The position numbers were made by a program, and so were the translations under genes. Of a stretch of DNA of 64,000 nucleotides, positions 35,847-44,247 are shown in pieces. A model generated the notes under the pieces. That model was not told the DNA's origin and did no database searches. It saw nothing but the letters and a program-made list of their open reading frames with translations. The stretch comes from an uncultured Bryobacterales bacterium (GTDB lineage: Bacteria; Acidobacteriota; Terriglobia; Bryobacterales; UBA6623), in assembly GCA_958295955.1 (NCBI GenBank), contig OY282420.1, positions 524,236 through 588,235 of the forward strand, read 5' to 3'. How positions within the stretch are numbered: the first letter of the stretch is position 1; every line of letters starts with the position of its first letter.

Positions 35847-35893
35847 CCCGGTTAAGCTACGGAATCCAAGTGGCTTAACCGGGTTTCTTCTTT
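35847..35893 (+). terminator. Intrinsic terminator directly after the last CRISPR repeat
   Basis: A perfect 11-bp stem, CCCGGTTAAGC (35847-35857) with GCTTAACCGGG (35873-35883), closes a 15-nt loop. It is followed on the plus strand by TTTCTTCTTT. It starts only 5 bp after repeat 36. The U-rich tract exists only for plus-strand transcripts, supporting plus-strand transcription of the array and separating it from the convergent cas2. Confidence 0.8.
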
Positions 35894-35914
35894 GCGTGAA
35901 AGGGTCCGGATGCC

Positions 35915-36259
35915 CTAGAAGAACGTGAGTTGTTCCGGATTTCCGGGCCTGCGTTCTCGTTTTCTCCCGGTAAATATCTTGGCGTTGGCGTATTGCTTGT
36001 CCGTAATCGCAACAATGTGAACTCTGCCCTTTTTGGGCAGAACGGCTTCAATCCGGGCAATGTGCGCTTCGGCGGCTTCTTTGCTTTCGGCAAACCGAAC
36101 ATACACCGAGAACTGCGCCATCTCGAAGCCGCGGTCGAGCAGGAAGCCGCGGAATTTGGTTGCCGCCGCCCGCTCGCCGCGCGTAAGCGTCGGCAAGTCG
36201 AACATCACGTAGAGCCACATCATCCGGTACCCGCTCAGGGCCGGACGGCAAGCCGTCAT
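35915..36259 (-). CDS. cas2: CRISPR-associated endoribonuclease-fold protein Cas2
   Basis: A 114-residue Cas2. MMWLYVMFDLPTLTRGERAAATKFRGFLLDRGF shows the ferredoxin-like first strand with the conserved Asp in FDLPT, typical of type II-C Cas2. It pairs with Cas1 in the integrase complex that inserts new spacers; the nuclease activity is not needed for this. The ATG at 36259 lies 3 bp after the cas1 stop; an inner start at the MM of YRMMWLY is possible. It is last in the cas9-cas1-cas2 operon and convergent with the array. Confidence 0.95.
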   Translation of the reverse strand: MTACRPALSGYRMMWLYVMFDLPTLTRGERAAATKFRGFLLDRGFEMAQFSVYVRFAESKEAAEAHIARIEAVLPKKGRVHIVAITDKQYANAKIFTGRKRERRPGNPEQLTFF

Positions 36260-36262
36260 GTT

Positions 36263-37159
36263 TCAAGGCGCCGGCAGTTTCAACCGCGGCAGGTCCAATT
36301 TCCGCGCCGCGCCCTCGAAGCAGCGTACGGCAGAGAAGGCCAGGCGCTGAAGACGCATGGAGACAGGGCTGACGCCGTCGGCGCAAATCATATCGACGGC
36401 CAGAATGCGCGCCAAGCGGGGTTTGACGGCTTTATCCACTTGCATCGCGCCTTCGCCGGCGAGGTCATGCGCCGGAAGATCGGCCGCCGGGCGGAAAGGC
36501 TCCATCAGGTCGTCCGCGAGAGCGAAGGCGTTGCCGCGTTGGCAGTGGGCGAGACCCAGGCTGGGATGCAGCCCGGCGGCCATGACCGCCCTTGCCGCGC
36601 CTGCCCGGAGCACCGTATAGGCATAATTCAGCATGGCGTTGATCCCGCCCGCGCCCCGGTCGCGTCGGAAATTCTTACCGAACAGGAGCGGCCAATACCG
36701 CCGCGCCGCCTGCGCTTCCACGTTGTCAGGGTCGCCGGAGCGGACCTTGCGGGCCATGAGACGCAAGCCTCGATGCGGAGCGCCGACGGCCCGCAGCGTC
36801 TCGCTTTGGCTTTCGATTTTTGCGGCCACGATCTGCGCCCAAAGGCGCTTGCGCAACGGTTTCGACGCCGCGGCCTGGTCCGCCATGCGCCCCGCCTGCT
36901 CGTAGTGTCCGTCGGCGCTCCAGAGAAACGCGGCGGGCAAATGGTTGGCGCCGCACACCACCAGGGGAATCCGGCGCTCGGCCAACGCCGCGAGCAAGTT
37001 GTTGGAATAGGTGATGCCATGCCCGCTCGCGATGACGGCGGCCACGTCATCGAGCGGCGCTCGGCCGGCCTCGGCCCCCTCCACGGTCACGGTCAGAAAG
37101 CCGCGAAACTTGCAGAGATGGCGACCGGCTTCCGCGATCTCCACGACCCGCCCGATCAA
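36263..37159 (-). CDS. cas1: CRISPR-associated integrase Cas1 (type II)
   Basis: A 298-residue Cas1 of the type II branch. The metal-binding residues are visible: Glu in NVEAQAARRYW, His in GLHPSLGLAH and an acidic residue in LADDLMEPFRP. It forms the spacer-integration complex with Cas2 and, in type II systems, depends on Cas9 for PAM selection. Its ATG overlaps the cas9 stop by 4 bp (ATGA), so the two are translationally coupled. No csn2 or cas4 is present, which defines subtype II-C. Confidence 0.96.
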   Translation of the reverse strand: MIGRVVEIAEAGRHLCKFRGFLTVTVEGAEAGRAPLDDVAAVIASGHGITYSNNLLAALAERRIPLVVCGANHLPAAFLWSADGHYEQAGRMADQAAASKPLRKRLWAQIVAAKIESQSETLRAVGAPHRGLRLMARKVRSGDPDNVEAQAARRYWPLLFGKNFRRDRGAGGINAMLNYAYTVLRAGAARAVMAAGLHPSLGLAHCQRGNAFALADDLMEPFRPAADLPAHDLAGEGAMQVDKAVKPRLARILAVDMICADGVSPVSMRLQRLAFSAVRCFEGAARKLDLPRLKLPAP

Positions 37160-40100
37160 GGCCGATCCCTCGCGGGCCTGACGCGGCCAATCGGACTGAC
37201 GACGACCCGGCGAGCATTGGCGGCCTTCAGTTTGGAGTAAGCTTTCATCTCATAGCGGAAGGGATCGTTTTTTTCCTTGTGCCGCTTGTCAAGCGACCCG
37301 CCTTCGTAGTGCCTTGCCAGTTTCAAGCGTCCTTCCTCTGCGTCTAATTGGCAAACCTTATAGATAGCGCGCCCTTCGCCGAAGTCGGCTTCGATCAGGT
37401 CGCCCTTGTGGACGCGCATGACCAAGCTCGCCTGCGGATGCCGGTTGCGCCAATTCGGCGCGAATCCCGGCCGATTGGCGTCGTAAACGGTCACGCCCTC
37501 GCCGGCCCATTTGCCGTCCGGCATTTCGTAGATCTCGATGCGGTGATTGCCGGCCGGCAAATACGCCTTCTCGAATTCGCCGTCGGCCCCGTGCCGGACA
37601 ATGCGGAACGATTCTTTCGTTTTCAGGATACGGACACGGCGGATGTTGCGGCTTCCGCCGAACTCGGCAAGCGCTTCCTTCAACCTTTTCTTGTCGTCGG
37701 GCGGAACGCTACCGGCGACACCTTTCAAGTCATTGCGTAAGCGGCAGTCGGCCACGCGCTCGATTTCGCTTCGGCTCAGCTCGTCAACTCTCTTGCGGTA
37801 GACAAGGTTGTAGCGCTTGCCGGATATCTCTTTTTTCACAGGGCCGTAGGCGGTTCCATCGAGCAATGCGCCCGATGTGACATGCGGGTTGTCCCGCCCT
37901 CCCGGCGGTATGCCGTGGTCCGGCTTGTGGCTGACGATCAACTGCTGCAAACGGTCGGTCATCCGGCGGTAGTAATCATCGAAGGGTTGCGGGAAGCCGT
38001 CCTTGGGAAAAAGGCGGTCGAGATGCAATTCTTCCGCTCTCCCGGATTCTCGCGCGATCCGCTTCAGCAGCCCGCGGTCCGTGCAGGCGATCACGAAGGC
38101 ATCGACGGCATGGTGCCGGTGGTCGTTCCGGTTTTTCTCCTGACCGGCTCCCGACGCTCCGTTGTCCGCCGGCAGTTTGTTCAACCCCCATCTTCCGCGC
38201 AGCATCTTGGTCAGACGCCCGGGAGAAACCCAAACCTGACCGGGACCGCAGACGTGTTCCAGGTAGTGCTCGGCCATGCGCGACAGATACGCCGTGTCGT
38301 TCAACTGACGGGCAAGCCAGCCTTCGTTCTCTTCGAACCGCTGCATGGCTTCGGGCGCGAAACGCCATGCCTTTCTTCTGAACAACCGCTCGGCGCGCTC
38401 GGTGATCTCCTGCAGTTCATCGCCTGTCCAAGCTTCGGCGGGCGCTTGATTGCCCTTCCATCGGTTGGCTTCGCGGATGCAAAGCGCCTTGTTCATGAAA
38501 CCGTCGTCCAGGGTGCGCGAGTACGGCAGAATGTGATCGATCTCGACCTTGCCGCTGAATAACATTCCCTTCGAGATACACCCGCCGCTGTAAACGCAGA
38601 CGCGCTCGCCCGCCGGCAGCTCCCCGTAGAGCTGCAGCAGCAGCCGGTTCTTGTGCGTGTCGGCGATCTCCAATGCGGCGAGTTCGCGGCGTATCTCGTC
38701 GTTCCTCTCTTTGTTCTTTCGGTTTTCACGCTCGCGGTCTTCTTTTTGTTTCTTGTTCAGCTTCAACTCGCGGGCCAACTCGACGACGATTTCCCGCGGC
38801 GGGCCGTAGGCGTCGATCAGCGCATTGACTATCTTGCGCAATTGGTTGAGGCCGATGTGTACGGTTGGGTTGGACACGCGGCCGATGAATTCCTGGCTGC
38901 CCTGGGGAGCATTCGGACGCGAGATGACGTAGCTGCCGGGGAACGCTTCGCCGTAGTAAGGCAGCCGCGACCGCAGTTCGCCGGGGCCGTGGGCCGAATG
39001 ATGCAGGCCGAGGCGTTTCACCGCCTTGTCATAGGTCAAGGGGCGCTTGTATATTTCTCCGGTTTCTTTGTCGGTTTCTTCACGCGATTCCTGCTCCATG
39101 ACGGGGACCAGCTCTTCCAGCGCCGCGCGCCCGAGATGGCCGTGGCCTTGCGGCAGGCGCATTGCGGAAACGGATTCGGCGGCCGCCTCGGTCAGGCCGC
39201 ACTCTTCTTGCAGCCAACTGCATAGAGCGCCTTCGTCTTTCTCCGCCAAAAGCCGCTCGACGATCTCGATTTGCCGCTCTCCGGGCAAGGAGCGCCATTT
39301 CGGTCCGAACGCCCGCCGCGATGCGAGCTTGGCCGCAGTGTGGTCGGTCTGGAAACCGTTGCGGCCGGCCGATTCGTAGTTGAACCGGGCGTCCGGCGGC
39401 AGCCCGGCCCCGCGTCGGAGAGTTGTGAAATCGATAGTTTGCGGTGCTCGATTCATCAGCATCGCAACGATGGCGTCGCGTTCCCGAAGCGTCAGGAACC
39501 GTTCAGGCCGTCCCGGTTGGCAGCGGACCCGGAGTTGGCAGACGTCCTGCAGGATGCGAAAACGCTGAAAGAGGGGATGGGCCTTCGGCGCGCGCTCGCC
39601 CATGTCGATCTCGAACCCGAACCGGCTTATCGTTCCCGCATCGGGCATGAGCGTACAGCGGCCGACGGGCGGCTTCTTCAGAGGCCGTTGCTCGATGACA
39701 ATGCGTTTCACGCGGTCCCGGAGTTGCCGCGTCAGCAGTTCGGCATGATATTCCCGCTGTTTGTCCCATATCTTGTCGATTTCCTCTTCGATCATCTCGC
39801 GCGTCGGATAGAAGTCCCAAATGTTTTTGTTGCCTTGGGATTCGGGCCGGAAGCGCACGGGCTGCGGCGGCGCGCCGTCATTGGCCGGCTTGCCCTGCTT
39901 GTCGCGTCCGTGCATGCCCGCGAGCATCTCGCCAAGAGTGCGCGCGCTGTTTTCCTCCAACTTGTCTTCGAGGGCTTTCATCCCCTCTTTCATCGCGCTC
40001 TTCTCTTTGTCGCCCGAGTCGGCGATTCGGTTGGATTTGAATCCCCGGCGCTGATTCAAATGAAAAATCGCGCGGCCGATTTCATAAGGTTCAAGAGACT

Positions 40101-40470
40101 GTTCCAGCGCGGCGCCGCGCAGCCAATAAGGGTCCATATCCGCCATGAGCTTGTCGCGTTGGGCGCGGTCGGCAGGCAAAAGGCCCGCTTTCGCCAGGGT
40201 CTCCACGAGACGTTCTCTGCGGCGAACGAAGCGGGCGCGCCGGGTGCGCATGGACCGCGCATCCCGGCGGCTCGCCGTCAAAGAAGATTTGGACTGGGGA
40301 TCGCGCCCGGCTTCGTCGTTGGGAGTCAGGATGCGCACTCCTGCATCCAATACGCCGGCCGGCCGGCCGTCTGCATCGAGCGTGACCGCGCACCAGCCGA
40401 TGGAGTTGCTGCCGAGATCCAATCCCAGCCGGTAGTTTTTTGCCGATTCGCCCGCTTGACATTGCCGCAT
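37156..40470 (-). CDS. cas9: Type II-C Cas9 RNA-guided endonuclease
   Basis: An 1104-residue Cas9, a usual size for II-C. RuvC-I is GLDLGSNSIGWCAV with Asp18. The arginine-rich bridge helix (SRRDARSMRTRRARFVRRRERL) is at about 58-80, followed by the REC lobe. RuvC-II is IVVELARELKLNKKQ near 561, the HNH domain is VEIDHILPYSRTLDDGF near 640-660 with its catalytic His, and RuvC-III is HRHHAVDAFVIACTD near 785. The WED/PAM-interacting region runs from about 800 to the end. All nuclease residues are intact, so cleavage of both strands is predicted; the PAM cannot be read from sequence. There is no Shine-Dalgarno, but a TACAAT box lies 10 bp before the ATG, suggesting a nearly leaderless message. 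The start region overlaps the divergent tracrRNA promoter. Confidence 0.97.
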   Translation of the reverse strand: MRQCQAGESAKNYRLGLDLGSNSIGWCAVTLDADGRPAGVLDAGVRILTPNDEAGRDPQSKSSLTASRRDARSMRTRRARFVRRRERLVETLAKAGLLPADRAQRDKLMADMDPYWLRGAALEQSLEPYEIGRAIFHLNQRRGFKSNRIADSGDKEKSAMKEGMKALEDKLEENSARTLGEMLAGMHGRDKQGKPANDGAPPQPVRFRPESQGNKNIWDFYPTREMIEEEIDKIWDKQREYHAELLTRQLRDRVKRIVIEQRPLKKPPVGRCTLMPDAGTISRFGFEIDMGERAPKAHPLFQRFRILQDVCQLRVRCQPGRPERFLTLRERDAIVAMLMNRAPQTIDFTTLRRGAGLPPDARFNYESAGRNGFQTDHTAAKLASRRAFGPKWRSLPGERQIEIVERLLAEKDEGALCSWLQEECGLTEAAAESVSAMRLPQGHGHLGRAALEELVPVMEQESREETDKETGEIYKRPLTYDKAVKRLGLHHSAHGPGELRSRLPYYGEAFPGSYVISRPNAPQGSQEFIGRVSNPTVHIGLNQLRKIVNALIDAYGPPREIVVELARELKLNKKQKEDRERENRKNKERNDEIRRELAALEIADTHKNRLLLQLYGELPAGERVCVYSGGCISKGMLFSGKVEIDHILPYSRTLDDGFMNKALCIREANRWKGNQAPAEAWTGDELQEITERAERLFRRKAWRFAPEAMQRFEENEGWLARQLNDTAYLSRMAEHYLEHVCGPGQVWVSPGRLTKMLRGRWGLNKLPADNGASGAGQEKNRNDHRHHAVDAFVIACTDRGLLKRIARESGRAEELHLDRLFPKDGFPQPFDDYYRRMTDRLQQLIVSHKPDHGIPPGGRDNPHVTSGALLDGTAYGPVKKEISGKRYNLVYRKRVDELSRSEIERVADCRLRNDLKGVAGSVPPDDKKRLKEALAEFGGSRNIRRVRILKTKESFRIVRHGADGEFEKAYLPAGNHRIEIYEMPDGKWAGEGVTVYDANRPGFAPNWRNRHPQASLVMRVHKGDLIEADFGEGRAIYKVCQLDAEEGRLKLARHYEGGSLDKRHKEKNDPFRYEMKAYSKLKAANARRVVVSPIGRVRPARDRP

Positions 40471-40485
40471 AGCTTCAACTATTGT
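40456..40485 (+). promoter_or_regulatory. tracrRNA promoter
   Basis: A perfect -35 TTGACA (40456-40461) and a -10 TATTGT (40480-40485) are separated by 18 bp. Transcription would start near 40492, about 7 nt before the anti-repeat at 40499. The -35 box lies within the first codons of cas9 on the opposite strand. Confidence 0.65.
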
Positions 40486-40486
40486 A
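40481..40486 (-). promoter_or_regulatory. Putative -10 box of the cas9 operon
   Basis: TACAAT on the minus strand, 10 bp before the cas9 ATG and overlapping the tracrRNA -10 box on the other strand. No convincing -35 element is seen 17 bp upstream. The implied transcript would have a leader of only about 3-4 nt. Confidence 0.4.
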
Positions 40487-40498
40487 AAGGGAGTTACG

Positions 40499-40600
40499 GT
40501 TTAGCGCCCCTGGGATTGAGTGCCCGCCGTAACAAGCACCTTGAGTGCGCAAAATCCCTCATAGAGGGCAACGGCGGGATTCGTCCCGCCGTTGTTTTTT
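40499..40600 (+). ncRNA. tracrRNA of the type II-C system
   Basis: The anti-repeat 40499-40533 (GTTTAGCGCCCCTGGGATTG...) is the reverse complement of repeat positions 1-35 with only two differences, both of which form G-U pairs in RNA. The duplex is therefore continuous over 35 bp without the usual bulge. Then follow a nexus hairpin GCAC-CTTGA-GTGC (40536-40548), a second hairpin CCCTC-ATA-GAGGG (40556-40568) and the terminator hairpin. The order anti-repeat, nexus, hairpins, terminator matches known tracrRNAs and fixes the crRNA strand as plus. RNase III should process the duplex, though II-C systems with in-repeat promoters can work without it. Confidence 0.93.
40569..40600 (+). terminator. 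Intrinsic terminator of tracrRNA
   Basis: An 11-bp stem CAACGGCGGGA (40569-40579) and TCCCGCCGTTG (40584-40594) with a TTCG tetraloop, followed by six T residues (40595-40600). The hairpin is also the last structural element of the tracrRNA. Confidence 0.93.
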
Positions 40601-40684
40601 GCGCGGCAACCGCCTTGGCGTCGCCGCCGCAGCGGTTGCCGGTTACCTGATCGATGCTCGATTTGCGCCCGCCCCGCGCCCAAC

Positions 40685-43600
40685 TCAAACGCTCGCCGCG
40701 CCGCTCTCCGACGCTGCGGCGTCGGCGGCGCGGATGCAGTGCATCCGTGTTGACAGCAGGGCGTCGAGTTGCTTCTCCGGCGGCAGGAGGAGGTAAACTC
40801 CGTCGCCCGCGACTTGCACCGGGAAAACTTTCAGGGAATACGGCTCGCCCGACAGGCATTCGCCGCTCGCCAGCGAGAAAGGCTTTTTGTGCAGCGGGCA
40901 GGCGACCTTGGGCGCGCCGTCCGCGCTGCCCGCGATGCCCCGCGAGAGCACGAATGCGTTCTTGTGCGGACACATGTTCTGACAGGCGTACCACGCCCCC
41001 CGGTCGGCGAGGTTATAGACGGCGATCTGGGTATCGCCGTACTTGACGGCCGCGCCGCCGCCGGGCGGAAAATCGCCGACGCCGCCGACGCGCACCCAGT
41101 TCAGCTTGCGCGCCGGCTTGGCCGCGCCGTTGCGTTTCTCCCGCTTCTCTTCGCCGAACGTTTTCCCGTTCAGCAGCTTGATCCCGTCGAGCGGCACGCC
41201 GTTCTTGGGCCAGTCCGCCGGGCGGTTCTGTCCGCGCTCGGCGACGATTTCGATGCCGGTATGCGTTTCGTCGCTGTTGACGAACTGCCGATAGAGCTTG
41301 CGGCGCCGGGGATCGTCGACGACTTCCTTCCATTCGCAGCGGTAGCTGTCGACGAGAAACTGCATGCGCCGTTCGAGCTCGGCGCAAATGCCGAGCTTGT
41401 CGTCGATGACGACTTGCTTCAGATAGTCGATGCCGCCGTCGAGCTGCTCGATCCAGACCGCCGTGCGGGTCAGCTTGTCGGCGGTCATGATGTAGTACAT
41501 GAAGAAGCGGTCGATGTAGCGGGTCGCCGTGTTTTCGTCGATGTCGGCGGCCAGCAGGTCGGCATGGCGGGGCTTGGCGCCGCCGTTGCCGCAGACATAA
41601 AGGTTGTATCCGTTGTCGGTGGCGATCAACCCGATGTCTTTCGACTGCGCCTCCGCGCACTCCCGCACGCAGCCGGATACCGCGCCCTTGACCTTGTGCG
41701 GGGCGCGGATGCCCCGGTAGCGCTGCTCGATGCGGATGGCGAAGCCCACCGCATCCTGCACGCCGTAGCGGCACCACGTCGTTCCGACGCAACTCTTGAT
41801 CGTGCGCAGCGCCTTGCCGTAGGCGTGTCCGCTTTCGAAGCCGACGGCGATCAACTCCTCCCAGATGCTCGGCAACTGGTGCAGTTGCGCGCCGAACAGG
41901 TCCACGCGCTGGCCGCCGGTAATCTTGGTGTAAAGCCCGTATTTTTTGGCCGTCGCCCCCAGCGCGATCAATTTTTCGGGAGTGATCTCGCCGCCGGGCA
42001 CGCGCGGGACGATGCTGTACAGGCCGCCGCGCTGCATATTGGCCAGGAAACGGTCGTTGGTGTCTTGCAGCGTGTGGTGCTCGGGATCGGTGATGCTCTC
42101 GTTCCAGAGCGAAGCGAAGATGGAGCTTGCCGCCGGCTTGCAGACTTCGCAGCCGTGACCTTGGCCGTAATTCGCGATCAATGCGGCGAAGGTCTTGATC
42201 CGCTTGACCTTGATAATGTCGAGCAACTCTTGCCGCGTATAGGCGAAGTGCTCGCAGAGATTTTTATTGACGCTTCCGCCGGCGGCTTCGAGCGCGGCGT
42301 TGAGCAGGCCGGTTACGAGCGGAACGCAACCGCCGCAGCCCGTGCCGGCCGCGGTTTCTTTCTTGACCTCGCCGAGCGTGGCGAGACCCTGCTCGCGGAT
42401 GGCGCGGCGGATTTCGCCTTTGGTGACGTTGTTGCAGGAACAGACCTGCGCCGCTTCGCCCAGTCCCGTTTCGCCGGCCGGCGCTGCAGCGCCCGAAACG
42501 CCGATCAAATCCGCGGGTTCGACCGCCAACGGTTCGCCGCTCTTGGCCAGCACTGACAACGTTGCGTAATCGGCCGCGTCGCCGACGAGCACTCCGCCCA
42601 GCAGCTTCGAGCCGTCCGGGCTGAAGAGCAGCTTCTTGTAGGCGCCCGCAAAGGGGTCTTCGTAAGTCAGCGGAACGGCGCGGTCTTGCGCCGCCTGGTA
42701 GTCTCCGAAACTCGCCACGTCCACGCCCATCAGCTTCAGCTTGGCCGAGAGATCCGCGCCGGCGAAGAGGCTGTCCCCGCCGGAGAATCTGTGCGCCGCG
42801 ACCTCCGCCATTGCCCATCCGGGCGCGATCAGGCCATAGACCGTGCCGCGGTGCAGCGCAGCCTCGCCGATGGCGTAGATGCAGGGGTCGGATGTTTGCA
42901 GCTTGTCGTCGACCACGATTCCGCCGCGTTGGCCGACGGCCAGGCCGCACGCTCTGGCCAGATCGTCGCGCGGACGGATTCCGGCGGAGACGATAATCAT
43001 ATCCACGTCCAGATTGCCGCCGTCGGCAAAGGTCATGCCATGCACCTTGCCGTTGCCGGTAACCTGCCGCGTCGCCTTGCGCAAGTGGACCTTCACGCCC
43101 AGGTCTTCGATCTTCTTGACCAGCAGCCGGGAGCCGGCCTCGTCGATCTGGCGCGGCATCAGGCGCGGCGCGAATTCGACGACATGCGTCTCGAGGCCGA
43201 GGTCGTAGGCGGCCTTGGCCGCCTCCAGCCCCAGCAGGCCGCCGCCGATGACGGCGCAAGTCTTCGACTGCTTGGCGTAGGCGATGATCTTGTCGAGATC
43301 TTCGATCGTGCGGTAAACGAACACTCCGCGCTTGTCGATTCCGTCGATCGGCGGCACGAACGGACTCGACCCCGTGGCCAGCACCACCCGGTCGTAATGG
43401 ATCGCGCGTCCTCCCTCCGAGAGAACGATGCGCCGGCTGCGGTCGATGGCGCTCGCGCGGTCGCCGACGTGGATTTCGATACCGTTCTCGCGGTACCACG
43501 AGAGCCTGGCGACCATCAGCTTGCCGCTGTCGCGGTGAGCGAAATACGAGGTCAGCCGCACGCGGTCGTAGGCCGGCCGCGGCTCCTCGCAGAAGGTTAC

Positions 43601-43705
43601 GATCTTGTGCTCTCGATGCTTATCGAAAGCGACAAGCTTTTCGCAGAAACGGTGACCGACCGGTCCGTTGCCGATCACGACCGTCGTTGTTCGGTTTCCC
43701 GCCAC
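40685..43705 (-). CDS. nirB: NirB-NirD fusion: NAD(P)H-dependent assimilatory nitrite reductase
   Basis: From the GTG at 43705 (Shine-Dalgarno GGGAGG nearby) this encodes 1006 residues. Order of parts: FAD/NAD domains (VVIGNGPVGHRFCEKL at about 13), a BFD-like [2Fe-2S] domain (CSCNNVTKGEIRRAI near 420 and CGGCVPLV), and the sirohaem/4Fe-4S domain with CVGTTWC near 640 and GCVRECAEAQ near 678. A C-terminal NirD-type Rieske domain follows, with CPH near 911 and CPLHKKPF near 936. It reduces nitrite to ammonium with six electrons in the cytoplasm. In most bacteria NirB and NirD are separate; here they are one chain. The tail after the Rieske domain is Ala-rich. It is divergent from the nitrate reductase genes. 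Confidence 0.93.
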   Translation of the reverse strand: MAGNRTTTVVIGNGPVGHRFCEKLVAFDKHREHKIVTFCEEPRPAYDRVRLTSYFAHRDSGKLMVARLSWYRENGIEIHVGDRASAIDRSRRIVLSEGGRAIHYDRVVLATGSSPFVPPIDGIDKRGVFVYRTIEDLDKIIAYAKQSKTCAVIGGGLLGLEAAKAAYDLGLETHVVEFAPRLMPRQIDEAGSRLLVKKIEDLGVKVHLRKATRQVTGNGKVHGMTFADGGNLDVDMIIVSAGIRPRDDLARACGLAVGQRGGIVVDDKLQTSDPCIYAIGEAALHRGTVYGLIAPGWAMAEVAAHRFSGGDSLFAGADLSAKLKLMGVDVASFGDYQAAQDRAVPLTYEDPFAGAYKKLLFSPDGSKLLGGVLVGDAADYATLSVLAKSGEPLAVEPADLIGVSGAAAPAGETGLGEAAQVCSCNNVTKGEIRRAIREQGLATLGEVKKETAAGTGCGGCVPLVTGLLNAALEAAGGSVNKNLCEHFAYTRQELLDIIKVKRIKTFAALIANYGQGHGCEVCKPAASSIFASLWNESITDPEHHTLQDTNDRFLANMQRGGLYSIVPRVPGGEITPEKLIALGATAKKYGLYTKITGGQRVDLFGAQLHQLPSIWEELIAVGFESGHAYGKALRTIKSCVGTTWCRYGVQDAVGFAIRIEQRYRGIRAPHKVKGAVSGCVRECAEAQSKDIGLIATDNGYNLYVCGNGGAKPRHADLLAADIDENTATRYIDRFFMYYIMTADKLTRTAVWIEQLDGGIDYLKQVVIDDKLGICAELERRMQFLVDSYRCEWKEVVDDPRRRKLYRQFVNSDETHTGIEIVAERGQNRPADWPKNGVPLDGIKLLNGKTFGEEKREKRNGAAKPARKLNWVRVGGVGDFPPGGGAAVKYGDTQIAVYNLADRGAWYACQNMCPHKNAFVLSRGIAGSADGAPKVACPLHKKPFSLASGECLSGEPYSLKVFPVQVAGDGVYLLLPPEKQLDALLSTRMHCIRAADAAASESGAASV

Positions 43706-44247
43706 GGAAACACCTCCCGACACAAGGACTTCAAGGACGCCGGCGCGGCGCAACTGCGTAGTTGCGGCAGCCGGGTCTGACAAAGCCAATATCTGTAAGG
43801 GCGCGAGTTGCGCTCGGCGGGGAGCGGCGGAGACTTACGAGGCTCAGGTTGCGTACATTCCTTCCAATTACACAATGCGCAAGGGTCGAATGGGAAGAAA
43901 AAGATTGTTATAAGGCGGATAAAAGCTTTCTTCTTGACGTTGCCCGCAGCCGTGATAAGTTGGTTACAGACGCGGCGGCTGACGCAAGCCGGCCGGGTCG
44001 AACTTCAAAAACCACGACGGTTTTAGCCGCGCAAGCATTGGGCTTGGCGGCTGTCAAGCTTCGGACTTCGGTTGTCCAGCGCGACCAATCCCCGTAGATT
44101 CCCTCTGACGGAAGCGTTTTGTCTCTGAGTTGAGACGCGCCGGGAGCGATTCGTTTCCGGCGCAAGCCCGCTCGACATGCGCCGCTTTTGCTCACGCAAG
44201 CGGCTCGCGGGAGGGCTGAATTTACGGAAGGAAAGCGTAGTCGCCCG
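43706..44247. other. 542-bp divergent regulatory region between nirBD and the nitrate reductase genes
   Basis: No convincing gene is seen here. A possible plus-strand promoter is TTGACG (43934-43939), then 16 bp, then TAAGTT preceded by TG (43956-43961). It would leave a leader of about 280 nt before the ATG at 44248. Inside that leader is a strong hairpin, 44025-44052: AGCCGC plus CAAGC pairing with GCTTG plus GCGGCT, with one bulged G and a 5-nt loop. Long leaders with hairpins upstream of nitrate operons are bound by ANTAR antiterminators in other bacteria (NasR, NasT); whether that applies here cannot be told from this window. Confidence 0.4.

Noticed and set aside
40471..40533. Minus-strand tracrRNA reading toward cas9
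   Set aside because: On that strand no nexus, hairpin or terminator follows the repeat-like sequence before the cas9 start; the plus strand has all of them plus a promoter.
40605..40640. Inverted repeat GGCAACCGC...GCGGTTGCC between the tracrRNA and nirBD 3' end
   Set aside because: Considered as the nirBD terminator, but neither strand has a U-tract after the stem; on the minus strand it is followed by A residues.
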